A stretch of 64,000 bases of DNA from Methanobacterium sp. UBA279 (GTDB lineage: Archaea > Methanobacteriota > Methanobacteria > Methanobacteriales > Methanobacteriaceae), in assembly GCA_002502855.1 (NCBI GenBank), contig DAQK01000033.1, positions 1 to 64,000 on the forward strand, given 5' to 3'. Below are positions 1-7,485 of this stretch, in pieces. Under the pieces are notes generated by a model. The model worked only from the letters and a program-made list of their open reading frames with translations. It had not been told where the DNA came from and did not search any database. How positions within the stretch are numbered: position 1 is the stretch's first letter; each line of letters opens with the position of its first letter. A program made the translations under genes and the position numbers.

Positions 1-147
1 ATTAGTCCCGTTGATGGATAGAACTACCAAATAATTGGTTCTAAGTTGGTCTATGGTTAATTTTGCCCCTATTGCAGTTGCTCCTTTGGCTTGTGCTGCT
101 GTCTTTAATCCATCTAAACTAGTTCCTGTTTCGTCTGTACCTGCTAG
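1..147 (-). pseudogene. Truncated C39-peptidase-like fragment
   Basis: The reverse strand encodes about 49 residues starting LAGTDETGTSLDGLKTAAQA. They align residue for residue with the C39-like peptidase domain of the large surface protein at 598-3156 (LAGTDETGASFYGLKTAAQS there). A TGA stop lies directly before the first matching codon, so the upstream part with the catalytic cysteine is missing. The copy runs off the left window edge. It is probably a broken duplicate of the neighbouring gene, cut at the point where the small membrane gene at 151-513 now ends. Confidence 0.6.
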
Positions 148-150
148 TCA

Positions 151-513
151 TTAGACATGATTGTTATTTATTTGGTCTCTACGACGGTACATATAAACCA
201 ATGAAAACGTGGTGAGTATTATCAATCCTAAAAAGATATAAAAAAACAGGTAATCATTTGTGGTTTTTAGATATGAAAGCATGTTTAAATAAATATATGA
301 AATAGCTAAAATCTGGATTATTATTACACCTACTAAACTTCTTAATAATAACTTAAAACTTATTTTTTTAATCCTGAATATTTCGATGAAAAAGACAGGT
401 AGAATAATAGTACTTATTAATAAATCTCTAAAGTTTCCATAAATTAAAAATGATAAAAATGCACCTATAGCAACTAGCACATAAATAATTATCCACACTG
501 ATTCTTTTTGCAT
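151..513 (-). CDS. Small multi-pass membrane protein, unknown function
   Basis: The 120-aa product has about four hydrophobic segments (roughly residues 8-25, 31-44, 58-78 and 86-107). It ends in a basic tail, YMYRRRDQINNNHV, which would be cytoplasmic by the positive-inside rule. I recognise no family. The gene lies between the truncated C39 fragment and the large C39/beta-helix surface protein, on the same strand, and its stop is within a few bases of the broken end of the fragment. It may have arrived with the rearrangement that cut the duplicate. It could also be an immunity-like or accessory membrane protein for the neighbouring peptidase, but nothing in the sequence proves that. Confidence 0.55.
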   Translation of the reverse strand: MQKESVWIIIYVLVAIGAFLSFLIYGNFRDLLISTIILPVFFIEIFRIKKISFKLLLRSLVGVIIIQILAISYIYLNMLSYLKTTNDYLFFYIFLGLIILTTFSLVYMYRRRDQINNNHV

Positions 514-597
514 TTCTTTTTCTCCGTATACTTTTTACAACCTTTTATAATATAGTTAATTTTAAAAATTATTATTTGGTGATCCCCGAGGAATAGG

Positions 598-3156
598 TTA
601 ATCGTATAAAAAACGATTTGGCTTTACAGACCAAGGATCATCAAGACCGTCTATAACTTGTTCAACACCATACCAAGTCACACCAGCACCCATTCCTATT
701 AATATGATACCTGCTGGAGTTCCCCATCCTTCTGTTATACCAATTAATCCTATACCTCCTCGTATCATTGTAGTACCGGTAGATATGGCTATAGCTCCTT
801 TGAAAACTTTTATATACACATTGTCATTCCATACTTCTCCTTCTTCTTTAACCCATCTTGGTGTATAATATACAAATCTTTGTGGAGGCCGATATCTCCA
901 TACAACTACTGGGTAGCTACCTGTACGCCATTCTAGGGTAATATACGGTTCTGTATGTCCGGGTATAGGAATGATACCAAAAAGTTTATATGGCGGTACC
1001 CATTTCCATTTAAGAACTGGCACAGGATATGAGAAACTTCTCCATTCGATGGTTGGATAATAAAAACCTGGTATTGTAAAGTAGTGTGCATCCTTTGTCC
1101 AATACCCAAGGGCTTTGATGTCCCGCATTTCATCATCAGTCAACAATACTGTGCCTGGCGGTAATGTATCATTCAAAACCAGTGCAACTCCAGTGTACAT
1201 TTCATTGAATTTATCTAAGGGCATTTCAATATTTCCTAAGTTAGGGTCAAATAGATAGACAGTTGTGGTTGTGATATTTTTGATGATTTCAAAGTGTTTT
1301 TTTCCATCTATATCCAAAACTACCAGATAGTTCGTTTTAAGTTGGTCAACAGTTAATCTTGCCCCTATTGCGGAGACTCCCATGGATTGTGCCGCTGTTT
1401 TAAGACCATAAAAGCTTGCCCCTGTTTCGTCTGTACCTGCCAGGGTAGCGAGTTCATTTTCTGTAGCATAAATTCCAAAACTTTTAAGTATTGTAGCCAA
1501 TGCTGCAGCTCCACAACTGTAGATGGTAGTTGCTAAAACCATTTCACCAGAATCTATTGTAGATGAATCTGCAAGCAAATTATCTGTAAAGTTATTTCCC
1601 GACAGAATTATGCCTATCGAGTTGTAATGGGTAATCCCCACACCATTATCGGATAGGCTATTTCCTGTTATGCTGTTACTATTTGTGTCGTATAGATATG
1701 TACCTAACCAATTATCAGAGATAACGTTACCAATTATATCGTTGTTGTTAGAATAGAAAAGATAAGTTCCATAGTAATTTTCGGTAATAGTAGTTCCGTT
1801 TATTTGATTGTTATCAGAATTGAACAGATAAAGCCCATTTTCATTTATTTTTATGTTACCTCCTAATATAGAGTTACAATTTGAATTGTAGAGGAATATT
1901 CCATAACGACTGTTTTTTACAGTATTTCCAGTAATGATATTGTTTCCCGATTTATATAGGTATATTCCTTTGGAACTGTTTGTTATGATGTTGTTGATTA
2001 TGTTAACGTTGTAGGAGTGGCTTAAAGATATACCGTAAGAGTCTGCAGAACTTTCAATATTCAAGTTTTTTATGGTTGTGCCGCTTCCTTCATTGTTCAT
2101 TACGAAAACACTTTTATCTGAATTATCTGCTTCTACAGTTACATTTGCTCCAGTAACTGGTTGTATACTTAGTTTTTTATTTATTGCTACGTTTTCAGTG
2201 TAGATACCTTCTGCCAGGGTTATTATGTCCCCATCTTTTGTATCAGGATCGTCTACGGCCTCTTGTATGGTGGCGAAGCTTTCTTGCGTTCGTGTGTTGT
2301 AAACGCCTAGTACGTTTACACTGGTTATACTTACAGATTTGGAAACAGTTTGGTTGTCTAGTGCTGCTGAAACATTAGCGGTACCTGTTGCTGTTCCGTT
2401 AAGTTTTAGTTCTACTCTGCCTTTTTTAGTTGATCCTGAATTGTTTATAGTTCCAAATGTTGAACTGAAGTTAACAGGTATATTATCAGGTATGTTACCA
2501 TCTGATGATGTATCGTTTCCCTGGTTGTTGTGGGTTAAATCTGCAGTTATTATGTAGTCTATGTAGGATTGTACGGTGTCTGCTGCGACATTTATTTGGT
2601 TCATTGTTATAAATTTGGTGGTATTATTCGTAACGAAGGTCCAAGGTCGGATTATGATGAAATCTGGCAGAACTTTCCCCACACGGTAAGAATTCATGAC
2701 TTGTGAGAATGTGTAAACGAGTGATTCGTATCTTATATTTCCTAAACTGGTTGTTTGGAAGTTGGGTGCTCGTCCGTTTTCATTCATGAAAGATTTGACA
2801 TTGTTAGCTAGTGTGATATAATTTGATTGTGTGAGTTGTCCATTTGTGGCGGTTTCTGATGGGTTAGGGGCGGTATTGTAATTTTCAAGTGTAATATCTG
2901 TTGTGATGTTATTTTGGATGTTGTATGTTGCTGTAGTTTCTAATTTCAGGAATTGAGGCATAGTTACTGTTGTTCCAGAAATAGTAACGTTGTTGGGTAA
3001 TTTGTGATTGGCTTCCACATACGTTTGTACGGAAGTTGAAGCGTTGCCAATTTCATCCGCAGTAAAATTAGTTGCTGATACACAGCCTATATTAATAAAA
3101 AAAACAAATAAAAATAGTATTATCATTTTGTCAAATATTTTCCCTTTATTTATCAA
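598..3156 (-). CDS. Secreted pseudomurein-binding protein with beta-helix and C39-like peptidase domains
   Basis: The 852-aa product starts with a signal peptide (about residues 1-28). Pseudomurein-binding repeats follow: about 35-85 and 108-172, with a partial third near 185. A right-handed beta-helix of NosD type comes next (about 300-530), with repeated N-I-I-x-G-N-x-I steps. A C39-like papain-fold domain is at about 540-665, with candidate catalytic Cys548 (IYSCGAAA), His621 (KKHFEI) and Asp637 (LFDPNLG). The C-terminus is rich in W, P and Y, then has two glycine-rich hydrophobic stretches. The start is TTG with a GAGG site 8 nt upstream. The pseudomurein repeats place it at the cell wall. 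Cleavage of wall cross-link peptides is likely by analogy with archaeal wall endoisopeptidases, but the substrate is inferred. Confidence 0.8.
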   Translation of the reverse strand: MINKGKIFDKMIILFLFVFFINIGCVSATNFTADEIGNASTSVQTYVEANHKLPNNVTISGTTVTMPQFLKLETTATYNIQNNITTDITLENYNTAPNPSETATNGQLTQSNYITLANNVKSFMNENGRAPNFQTTSLGNIRYESLVYTFSQVMNSYRVGKVLPDFIIIRPWTFVTNNTTKFITMNQINVAADTVQSYIDYIITADLTHNNQGNDTSSDGNIPDNIPVNFSSTFGTINNSGSTKKGRVELKLNGTATGTANVSAALDNQTVSKSVSITSVNVLGVYNTRTQESFATIQEAVDDPDTKDGDIITLAEGIYTENVAINKKLSIQPVTGANVTVEADNSDKSVFVMNNEGSGTTIKNLNIESSADSYGISLSHSYNVNIINNIITNSSKGIYLYKSGNNIITGNTVKNSRYGIFLYNSNCNSILGGNIKINENGLYLFNSDNNQINGTTITENYYGTYLFYSNNNDIIGNVISDNWLGTYLYDTNSNSITGNSLSDNGVGITHYNSIGIILSGNNFTDNLLADSSTIDSGEMVLATTIYSCGAAALATILKSFGIYATENELATLAGTDETGASFYGLKTAAQSMGVSAIGARLTVDQLKTNYLVVLDIDGKKHFEIIKNITTTTVYLFDPNLGNIEMPLDKFNEMYTGVALVLNDTLPPGTVLLTDDEMRDIKALGYWTKDAHYFTIPGFYYPTIEWRSFSYPVPVLKWKWVPPYKLFGIIPIPGHTEPYITLEWRTGSYPVVVWRYRPPQRFVYYTPRWVKEEGEVWNDNVYIKVFKGAIAISTGTTMIRGGIGLIGITEGWGTPAGIILIGMGAGVTWYGVEQVIDGLDDPWSVKPNRFLYD

Positions 3157-3541
3157 ATTTACCGCCTCTTTGATTAAATTTTTAGACTATTCATGCATTA
3201 ATGTTATCACTTACTGACTTATCACATCAATATATGATTGACCACATAGTTTAGTGATAAATCACACTTAATCTAAAATTTGATTTATCCAAGCAAAATT
3301 AAATAAAAAAATTTAGGAAGGATGATCATTGAAATGGATTAAAACAAGTCACAGTCACCATAATCAAATTAGAATTTATATAAGTTTACCAAATTAGGAT
3401 AATATTTAATTTAAACTAAAATTAAATTCAGAAGTTTAAATTATAAATTTAACTTAAGAAATATACATAAACTTTATAGTTATTCTAATAATTATACTAT
3501 ACATAAATTTTCATTAACTCAAATTTTATCAGGTGATCCCT
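3157..3541. promoter_or_regulatory. Divergent promoter region between surface protein and HTH regulator genes
   Basis: This is 385 bp of very AT-rich, non-coding DNA between two divergent genes. It contains several TATA-like stretches for the plus-strand gene (around 3470-3505). An inverted repeat, TTATCACT at 3204-3211 and AGTGATAA at 3253-3260, lies close to the start of the surface-protein gene. Further TTATCACA and TGATAAATCACA half-sites sit between and beside the arms. The arms could be an operator for the surface protein. No protein or RNA gene is evident. Confidence 0.4.
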
Positions 3542-4531
3542 ATGAGTGGTGTACCCATGCACAGAGATCAGGTCTTACTAGAGATAACCGAATTACTAGC
3601 GAGTCACGGCTTTGAAACATCTAATATATATGATAGAAGCTGTTTTGACATGATGGCCCGTCGGGAATTGATTCTACTTTTACTCAAGGTTTTAATTAAT
3701 GTGGACGGTTTCAGCAGCCAGCAGGCTCAGGAAATTAAAAGGTTAGCCAGGACTTTCCTAGCTTCGCCTTTAATTGTGGGGTTTAAATCAAAAACCGAGC
3801 CACTAGAGGAAGACGTGGTATATGAGAGGCACGGTATACCTGTGGTGGCCCCGGAAACCCTGCGGAATATGGTGGTAGATGAGGTGTATCCTGAGGTTTT
3901 AGCCGGCCGCGGAGGATACTACGTGAATATCAACGGTGAAATCCTCAAGGAAGTAAGGGAAAGGGAAAATCTCTCCCTGAAGGATCTGGCAGATATAGCC
4001 CACGTATCCCGGGAGACCATCTACAAGTATGAGCATGGAATGGTCCGGGCATATCCAGAAACAGCCATGTTACTGGAGAACATCCTGAATATAAAAATAA
4101 CCCTGGACATTGACTTATTTAAAACTCCAGAACCAGAATCAGATATGTTAAAATCAGATCAAGCTTCAGAAACTGAAGATAATCTACAGGATATATCTCC
4201 CGAACCTAAAGAACTCATTAAACTTGGATTCGGTGTACTGCCAACCTACAGAACACCCTTTGATGCCATATCCCAGGCAAACAGCAGGAAAGAAAACGAA
4301 AACATCCTACTGACCAATTTGGAGAAAAAACGGAACAACCAGGCATTGAAGAAGATGGCCTTAAATGTTAAGGACCTTTCCTATATAACCAAAAAAGAAG
4401 CAGTTTTCATAATGGAAAGTAAAAGGGTCGTGGAGTGTATCGAGGGTATACCCGCCGTGAACACCGATGAAATCTGTGAAATGGAAAACTGCCGGGAATT
4501 CATCCAGCTCTTGAAGGAAAGGAAAAACTAG
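3542..4531 (+). CDS. HTH (XRE-type) transcriptional regulator, archaeal MTH_967/MJ0586-like family
   Basis: An N-terminal domain of about 120 residues is followed by a Cro/C1-type helix-turn-helix (about residues 127-185). The recognition region reads LKDLADIAHVSRETIYKYEHG. A C-terminal region of about 140 residues follows that I cannot assign. The architecture matches the putative archaeal HTH-type regulators found across methanogens. An in-frame GTG nine bases upstream lies inside AGGTGAT, itself a near-perfect ribosome binding site, so ATG at 3542 is the better start (330 aa product). Its targets are unknown. The gene is divergent from the C39 surface protein and convergent with the next gene. 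Confidence 0.8.
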   Translation: MSGVPMHRDQVLLEITELLASHGFETSNIYDRSCFDMMARRELILLLLKVLINVDGFSSQQAQEIKRLARTFLASPLIVGFKSKTEPLEEDVVYERHGIPVVAPETLRNMVVDEVYPEVLAGRGGYYVNINGEILKEVRERENLSLKDLADIAHVSRETIYKYEHGMVRAYPETAMLLENILNIKITLDIDLFKTPEPESDMLKSDQASETEDNLQDISPEPKELIKLGFGVLPTYRTPFDAISQANSRKENENILLTNLEKKRNNQALKKMALNVKDLSYITKKEAVFIMESKRVVECIEGIPAVNTDEICEMENCREFIQLLKERKN

Positions 4532-4555
4532 TGTTATTTTTATTTTCACCAGGAA

Positions 4556-5305
4556 TTATTTCTCACTCAACACGGTGAAGGTTTCCTCTGCCTCTTTTTC
4601 GTAAGCAATCCCTACGGTAATCATATCCGCGTAATCAACTGTTTTCAAGAAGTTGAAGGCATCACCAGGGGTTAGAACACCGGCAGCCAGGGTTTTCTTT
4701 ACTATAACAGTTTTATCCACCTTATTGATCAGATCAGAAAATTCATGACGCTGTTTTTCCAGGAAAAATTCGGTATCCATGAGGTATCCCGCTTTATTTA
4801 CCGGGATCATGTAGATATCGAATAGGTCAAGAACCGGGGATTCAAGGAGTTTTGCCGTGGTACGGAACGGCTGGTGGGTTGCCAGGCCAGCTATAGAACC
4901 TTCATCTTTTATAGCTTCCAGGTGCCCGGATATAACATCCCAGTTACAAACATCGGTAATGGCCCCGTGAAGCAGCATGGCATCGGCGTCCAACCCGGAT
5001 AGGAGCTTGATATCCGCGGCTTCCTCATCCGGGCGCACCGTACCTATGATGGAAAGCTCAATTCCCTCCTCCCAGGCCCACTGGAAAGCATCCAGAACTG
5101 GTGGATAGGGGATGAGCTGAATACCCCGTACACCCATCTGGTAGGATTTCCTTATAACCTTGAGAATATTCTCGGGCTGGTCGTAAAGATCCAGTTGATA
5201 CAGCCGGGCGCGGTGTCCGAACTGTCCCGCGGCGATAAAGGGGGAAGTTCCGAGGTACGTCCGGGGTAAGCTTCTACCACTGATTTCAAGGTGTCCTTCA
5301 AACAT
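4556..5305 (-). CDS. Conserved protein, TIM-barrel-like, function unknown
   Basis: The product is about 249 aa from an ATG at 5305 preceded by GAGGTTA; a TTG 36 bases upstream is possible but has no good binding site. Alternating hydrophobic strands and helices (GVRGIQLIPYPP, GIELSIIGTVRP, ADAMLLHGAIT, SIAGLATHQP, LFDIYMIPVN, ADMITVGIAY) suggest a beta/alpha barrel. The C-terminal glycine-rich strand resembles phosphate-binding strands of aldolase-type or aldo/keto-reductase-like folds, but I see no diagnostic catalytic motif. It is transcribed away from serA and lies just downstream of the YbjQ-family gene, possibly in one transcript with it. The function cannot be named. Confidence 0.6.
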   Translation of the reverse strand: MFEGHLEISGRSLPRTYLGTSPFIAAGQFGHRARLYQLDLYDQPENILKVIRKSYQMGVRGIQLIPYPPVLDAFQWAWEEGIELSIIGTVRPDEEAADIKLLSGLDADAMLLHGAITDVCNWDVISGHLEAIKDEGSIAGLATHQPFRTTAKLLESPVLDLFDIYMIPVNKAGYLMDTEFFLEKQRHEFSDLINKVDKTVIVKKTLAAGVLTPGDAFNFLKTVDYADMITVGIAYEKEAEETFTVLSEK

Positions 5306-5367
5306 AGGGGTAACCTCTAATAAGGGAAAACTTTCAAGCAATAAAAAAAATTATTAGTTAAATAAAT

Positions 5368-5709
5368 TTATCCGATCTTTCGGGCTACAACAGCCGTGCC
5401 ATAGGCTAATATTTCCTGCATAACATCTGAAATATCATTTGAATCGTACCTGATACTGATTATGGCGTTGGCACCGTATTCCTGGGCATGTTCTATTGCT
5501 CTCTGCAGTGCTTCGTCCCTGGTGTCCTCCATCATACTCACATATTCTTTTATTTCTCCACCAAACATGGAACGGATTCCCGCGCCGATTTGTCCACCAA
5601 CACCTCTGCTGCGGACGGTGAGTCCATAAACAAAACCTTTAGTATCTACTATTTCATATCCTGGCACATAATTTGAACTAGCAAGGATGAATTCCTCTAC
5701 CCTAACCAT
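5368..5709 (-). CDS. YbjQ/UPF0145 family protein
   Basis: The 113-aa product matches the small YbjQ (UPF0145, putative heavy-metal-binding) family in length and pattern. It has the typical SSNYVPGYEIVDTKGFVYG start, the VRSRGVGGQIGAGIRSMFGGEI centre and the A-x-x-YGANAIISIRYD strand. The family forms a compact pentameric alpha/beta fold; its biochemical role is not established. ATG at 5709 has a strong GGGAGGTG site. The gene is divergent from serA across a 178-bp promoter region and upstream of the barrel-like gene at 4556-5305 on the same strand. Confidence 0.85.
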   Translation of the reverse strand: MVRVEEFILASSNYVPGYEIVDTKGFVYGLTVRSRGVGGQIGAGIRSMFGGEIKEYVSMMEDTRDEALQRAIEHAQEYGANAIISIRYDSNDISDVMQEILAYGTAVVARKIG

Positions 5710-5887
5710 AAAAATACACCTCCCAAAGTTTTCCTCAATATATTAATAATAAATAGTTGGGGGCAATAAATTTAAAGTTATTCTTTCCATAATGAATATT
5801 TACAAGAATGATAATTGCAATATTAATTAGATGATATTCGTTATTTTTCTAACCAGTTTAAATCTTTAAATTAGTAGGAGAGAGAAG

Positions 5888-7459
5888 ATGAAAGTACTCA
5901 TAGCTGATCAGATAAATGAAAAGGGAATTGATGAGCTTAAAGACATCGCAGATGTGGTGGTTCAAACCGATATAACCCCAGAAGAGTTGGTAAGTTCAAT
6001 CCCAGATTACGATGCCATAGTGGTGAGGAGCAGGACCAAGGTCACCCGGGAGGTAATAGAAGCCAGTCAGAAACTGAAGATCATAGCCCGGGCCGGAGTG
6101 GGTGTGGACAACGTTGATGTGGAAGCAGCCACCGAGAAGGGTATCATGGTGGTAAACGCACCCGAGTCAACCTCCATAACCGTGGCCGAACACACCATGG
6201 GAATCATATTATCCCTGGCCCGGAAGATATCTATAGCCGATAAATCAGTCAAGGAAGGTAAATGGGAGAAAAGCAAGTTCATGGGCAGTGAACTAGCCGG
6301 TAAAACCCTGGGTGTAATTGGTATGGGCCGGATCGGAAGCCAGGTGGTCAAAAGGTGCAAGGCCTTCGACATGAAGATACTGGTAAACGATCCCTACATC
6401 ACCGAAGAAGTCGCCTCCCGATTAGGAGCAACAATAGTAGAAAGGGATACTCTCTTTGAAGAGGCAGACGTCATCACCATCCACGTACCCCTCACACCAG
6501 AGACCAAACACTCCATAGGCAAGGCAGAATTTGACCTGATGAAGGACACCGCCTGCATAATAAACTGCGCCCGGGGAGGAATCATAAACGAAGAAGACCT
6601 GTACCAGGCACTATCTGAAGGTGCCATCGGCGGAGCCGGACTGGATGTATTTGAAAAAGAACCACCCGAGGGCAACCCACTTCTAACCCTGGACAACCTG
6701 GTGGCCACACCACATATAGGAGCCTCCACCAGGGAAGCGCAGAGAGACGCAGCCATAATAGTAGCCAAGGAGATAAAAGAAGTCTTAACCGGAGGGACTG
6801 CTCGAAATGTGCTTAACATGCCCGTAATTGATCCGGAAACCCTGATACTCATCAAGCCCTACTTCGAACTCATGACCAAACTGGGTAGGTTCTTAATACA
6901 GACTGCCCAGGGAAACATCAAAGAGGTGGATGTAACTTACTGCGGGGAACTGGCAGAGTTCCCTAAACTGGACATCCTCACCCGGATGATACTGCAGGAG
7001 ATCCTTAACCCCATACTGACCGAACCAGTCAACCTGGTAAATGCCCTGGCCGTGGCAGAAAACAGGGGCATCACTGTAATTGAAGGTAAAAGGTGTGAAG
7101 TACACGGTTTTGACAGTCTGATCAGGGTAGAGATGAAATCAGACAAAAACGACATGGTTATAGAGGGAGTGTCCACCAAGGAACCCAAGATAGTATTGAT
7201 CAACGGGTATAAAGTCGACGTGGAAACCGAGGGACACTTACTTATATCCTCTTACAAGGACATACCTGGTGTTATTGGAATTATCGGAACCAAACTGGGA
7301 GAACACGAAATAAACATCGCTAAAATGCAGGTCGGACGACAGAAACCCGGCGGAGAAGCGGTTATGGTACTGAAAATAGATTCTACCGTGCCAGAAAACG
7401 TCCTGGACGAACTGAAAGAACTAGAAAACGTCTACGATGCCGTGGTTGTGAACCTTTAG
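5888..7459 (+). CDS. serA: D-3-phosphoglycerate dehydrogenase
   Basis: SerA oxidises 3-phosphoglycerate to 3-phosphohydroxypyruvate with NAD, the first step of serine synthesis. The 523-aa length is that of the long (type I) enzymes. The order is catalytic domain, then a Rossmann fold with GMGRIGSQVVKRC (about 147-160). The catalytic set follows: Arg in NCARGG, Glu in DVFEKEPP and His in TPHIGASTREAQ. An intervening domain comes next and an ACT domain at the end (about 450-523, ISSYKDIPGVIGIIGTKLGEHEINI), which in this family senses serine. The start ATG follows TAGGAGAGAGAAG. A 6-bp stem with a T-run overlaps the stop codon. Confidence 0.97.
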   Translation: MKVLIADQINEKGIDELKDIADVVVQTDITPEELVSSIPDYDAIVVRSRTKVTREVIEASQKLKIIARAGVGVDNVDVEAATEKGIMVVNAPESTSITVAEHTMGIILSLARKISIADKSVKEGKWEKSKFMGSELAGKTLGVIGMGRIGSQVVKRCKAFDMKILVNDPYITEEVASRLGATIVERDTLFEEADVITIHVPLTPETKHSIGKAEFDLMKDTACIINCARGGIINEEDLYQALSEGAIGGAGLDVFEKEPPEGNPLLTLDNLVATPHIGASTREAQRDAAIIVAKEIKEVLTGGTARNVLNMPVIDPETLILIKPYFELMTKLGRFLIQTAQGNIKEVDVTYCGELAEFPKLDILTRMILQEILNPILTEPVNLVNALAVAENRGITVIEGKRCEVHGFDSLIRVEMKSDKNDMVIEGVSTKEPKIVLINGYKVDVETEGHLLISSYKDIPGVIGIIGTKLGEHEINIAKMQVGRQKPGGEAVMVLKIDSTVPENVLDELKELENVYDAVVVNL

Positions 7460-7482
7460 AGTGTTAATACTCTATTTTTACT
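7457..7482. terminator. Bidirectional terminator between serA and the glycosidase-like gene
   Basis: TAGAGT (7457-7462) pairs with ACTCTA (7469-7474) around a 6-nt loop and is followed by T-rich DNA to 7487. It lies exactly between two convergent genes and begins in the serA stop codon. T-runs are the main termination signal in archaea; the stem may be secondary. Confidence 0.5.
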
Positions 7483-7485
7483 TTT

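Noticed and set aside
7457..7474. TAGAGT/ACTCTA as another copy of the metal motif
   Set aside because: It overlaps a stop codon between convergent genes and is followed by T-runs, so a terminator explains it better.
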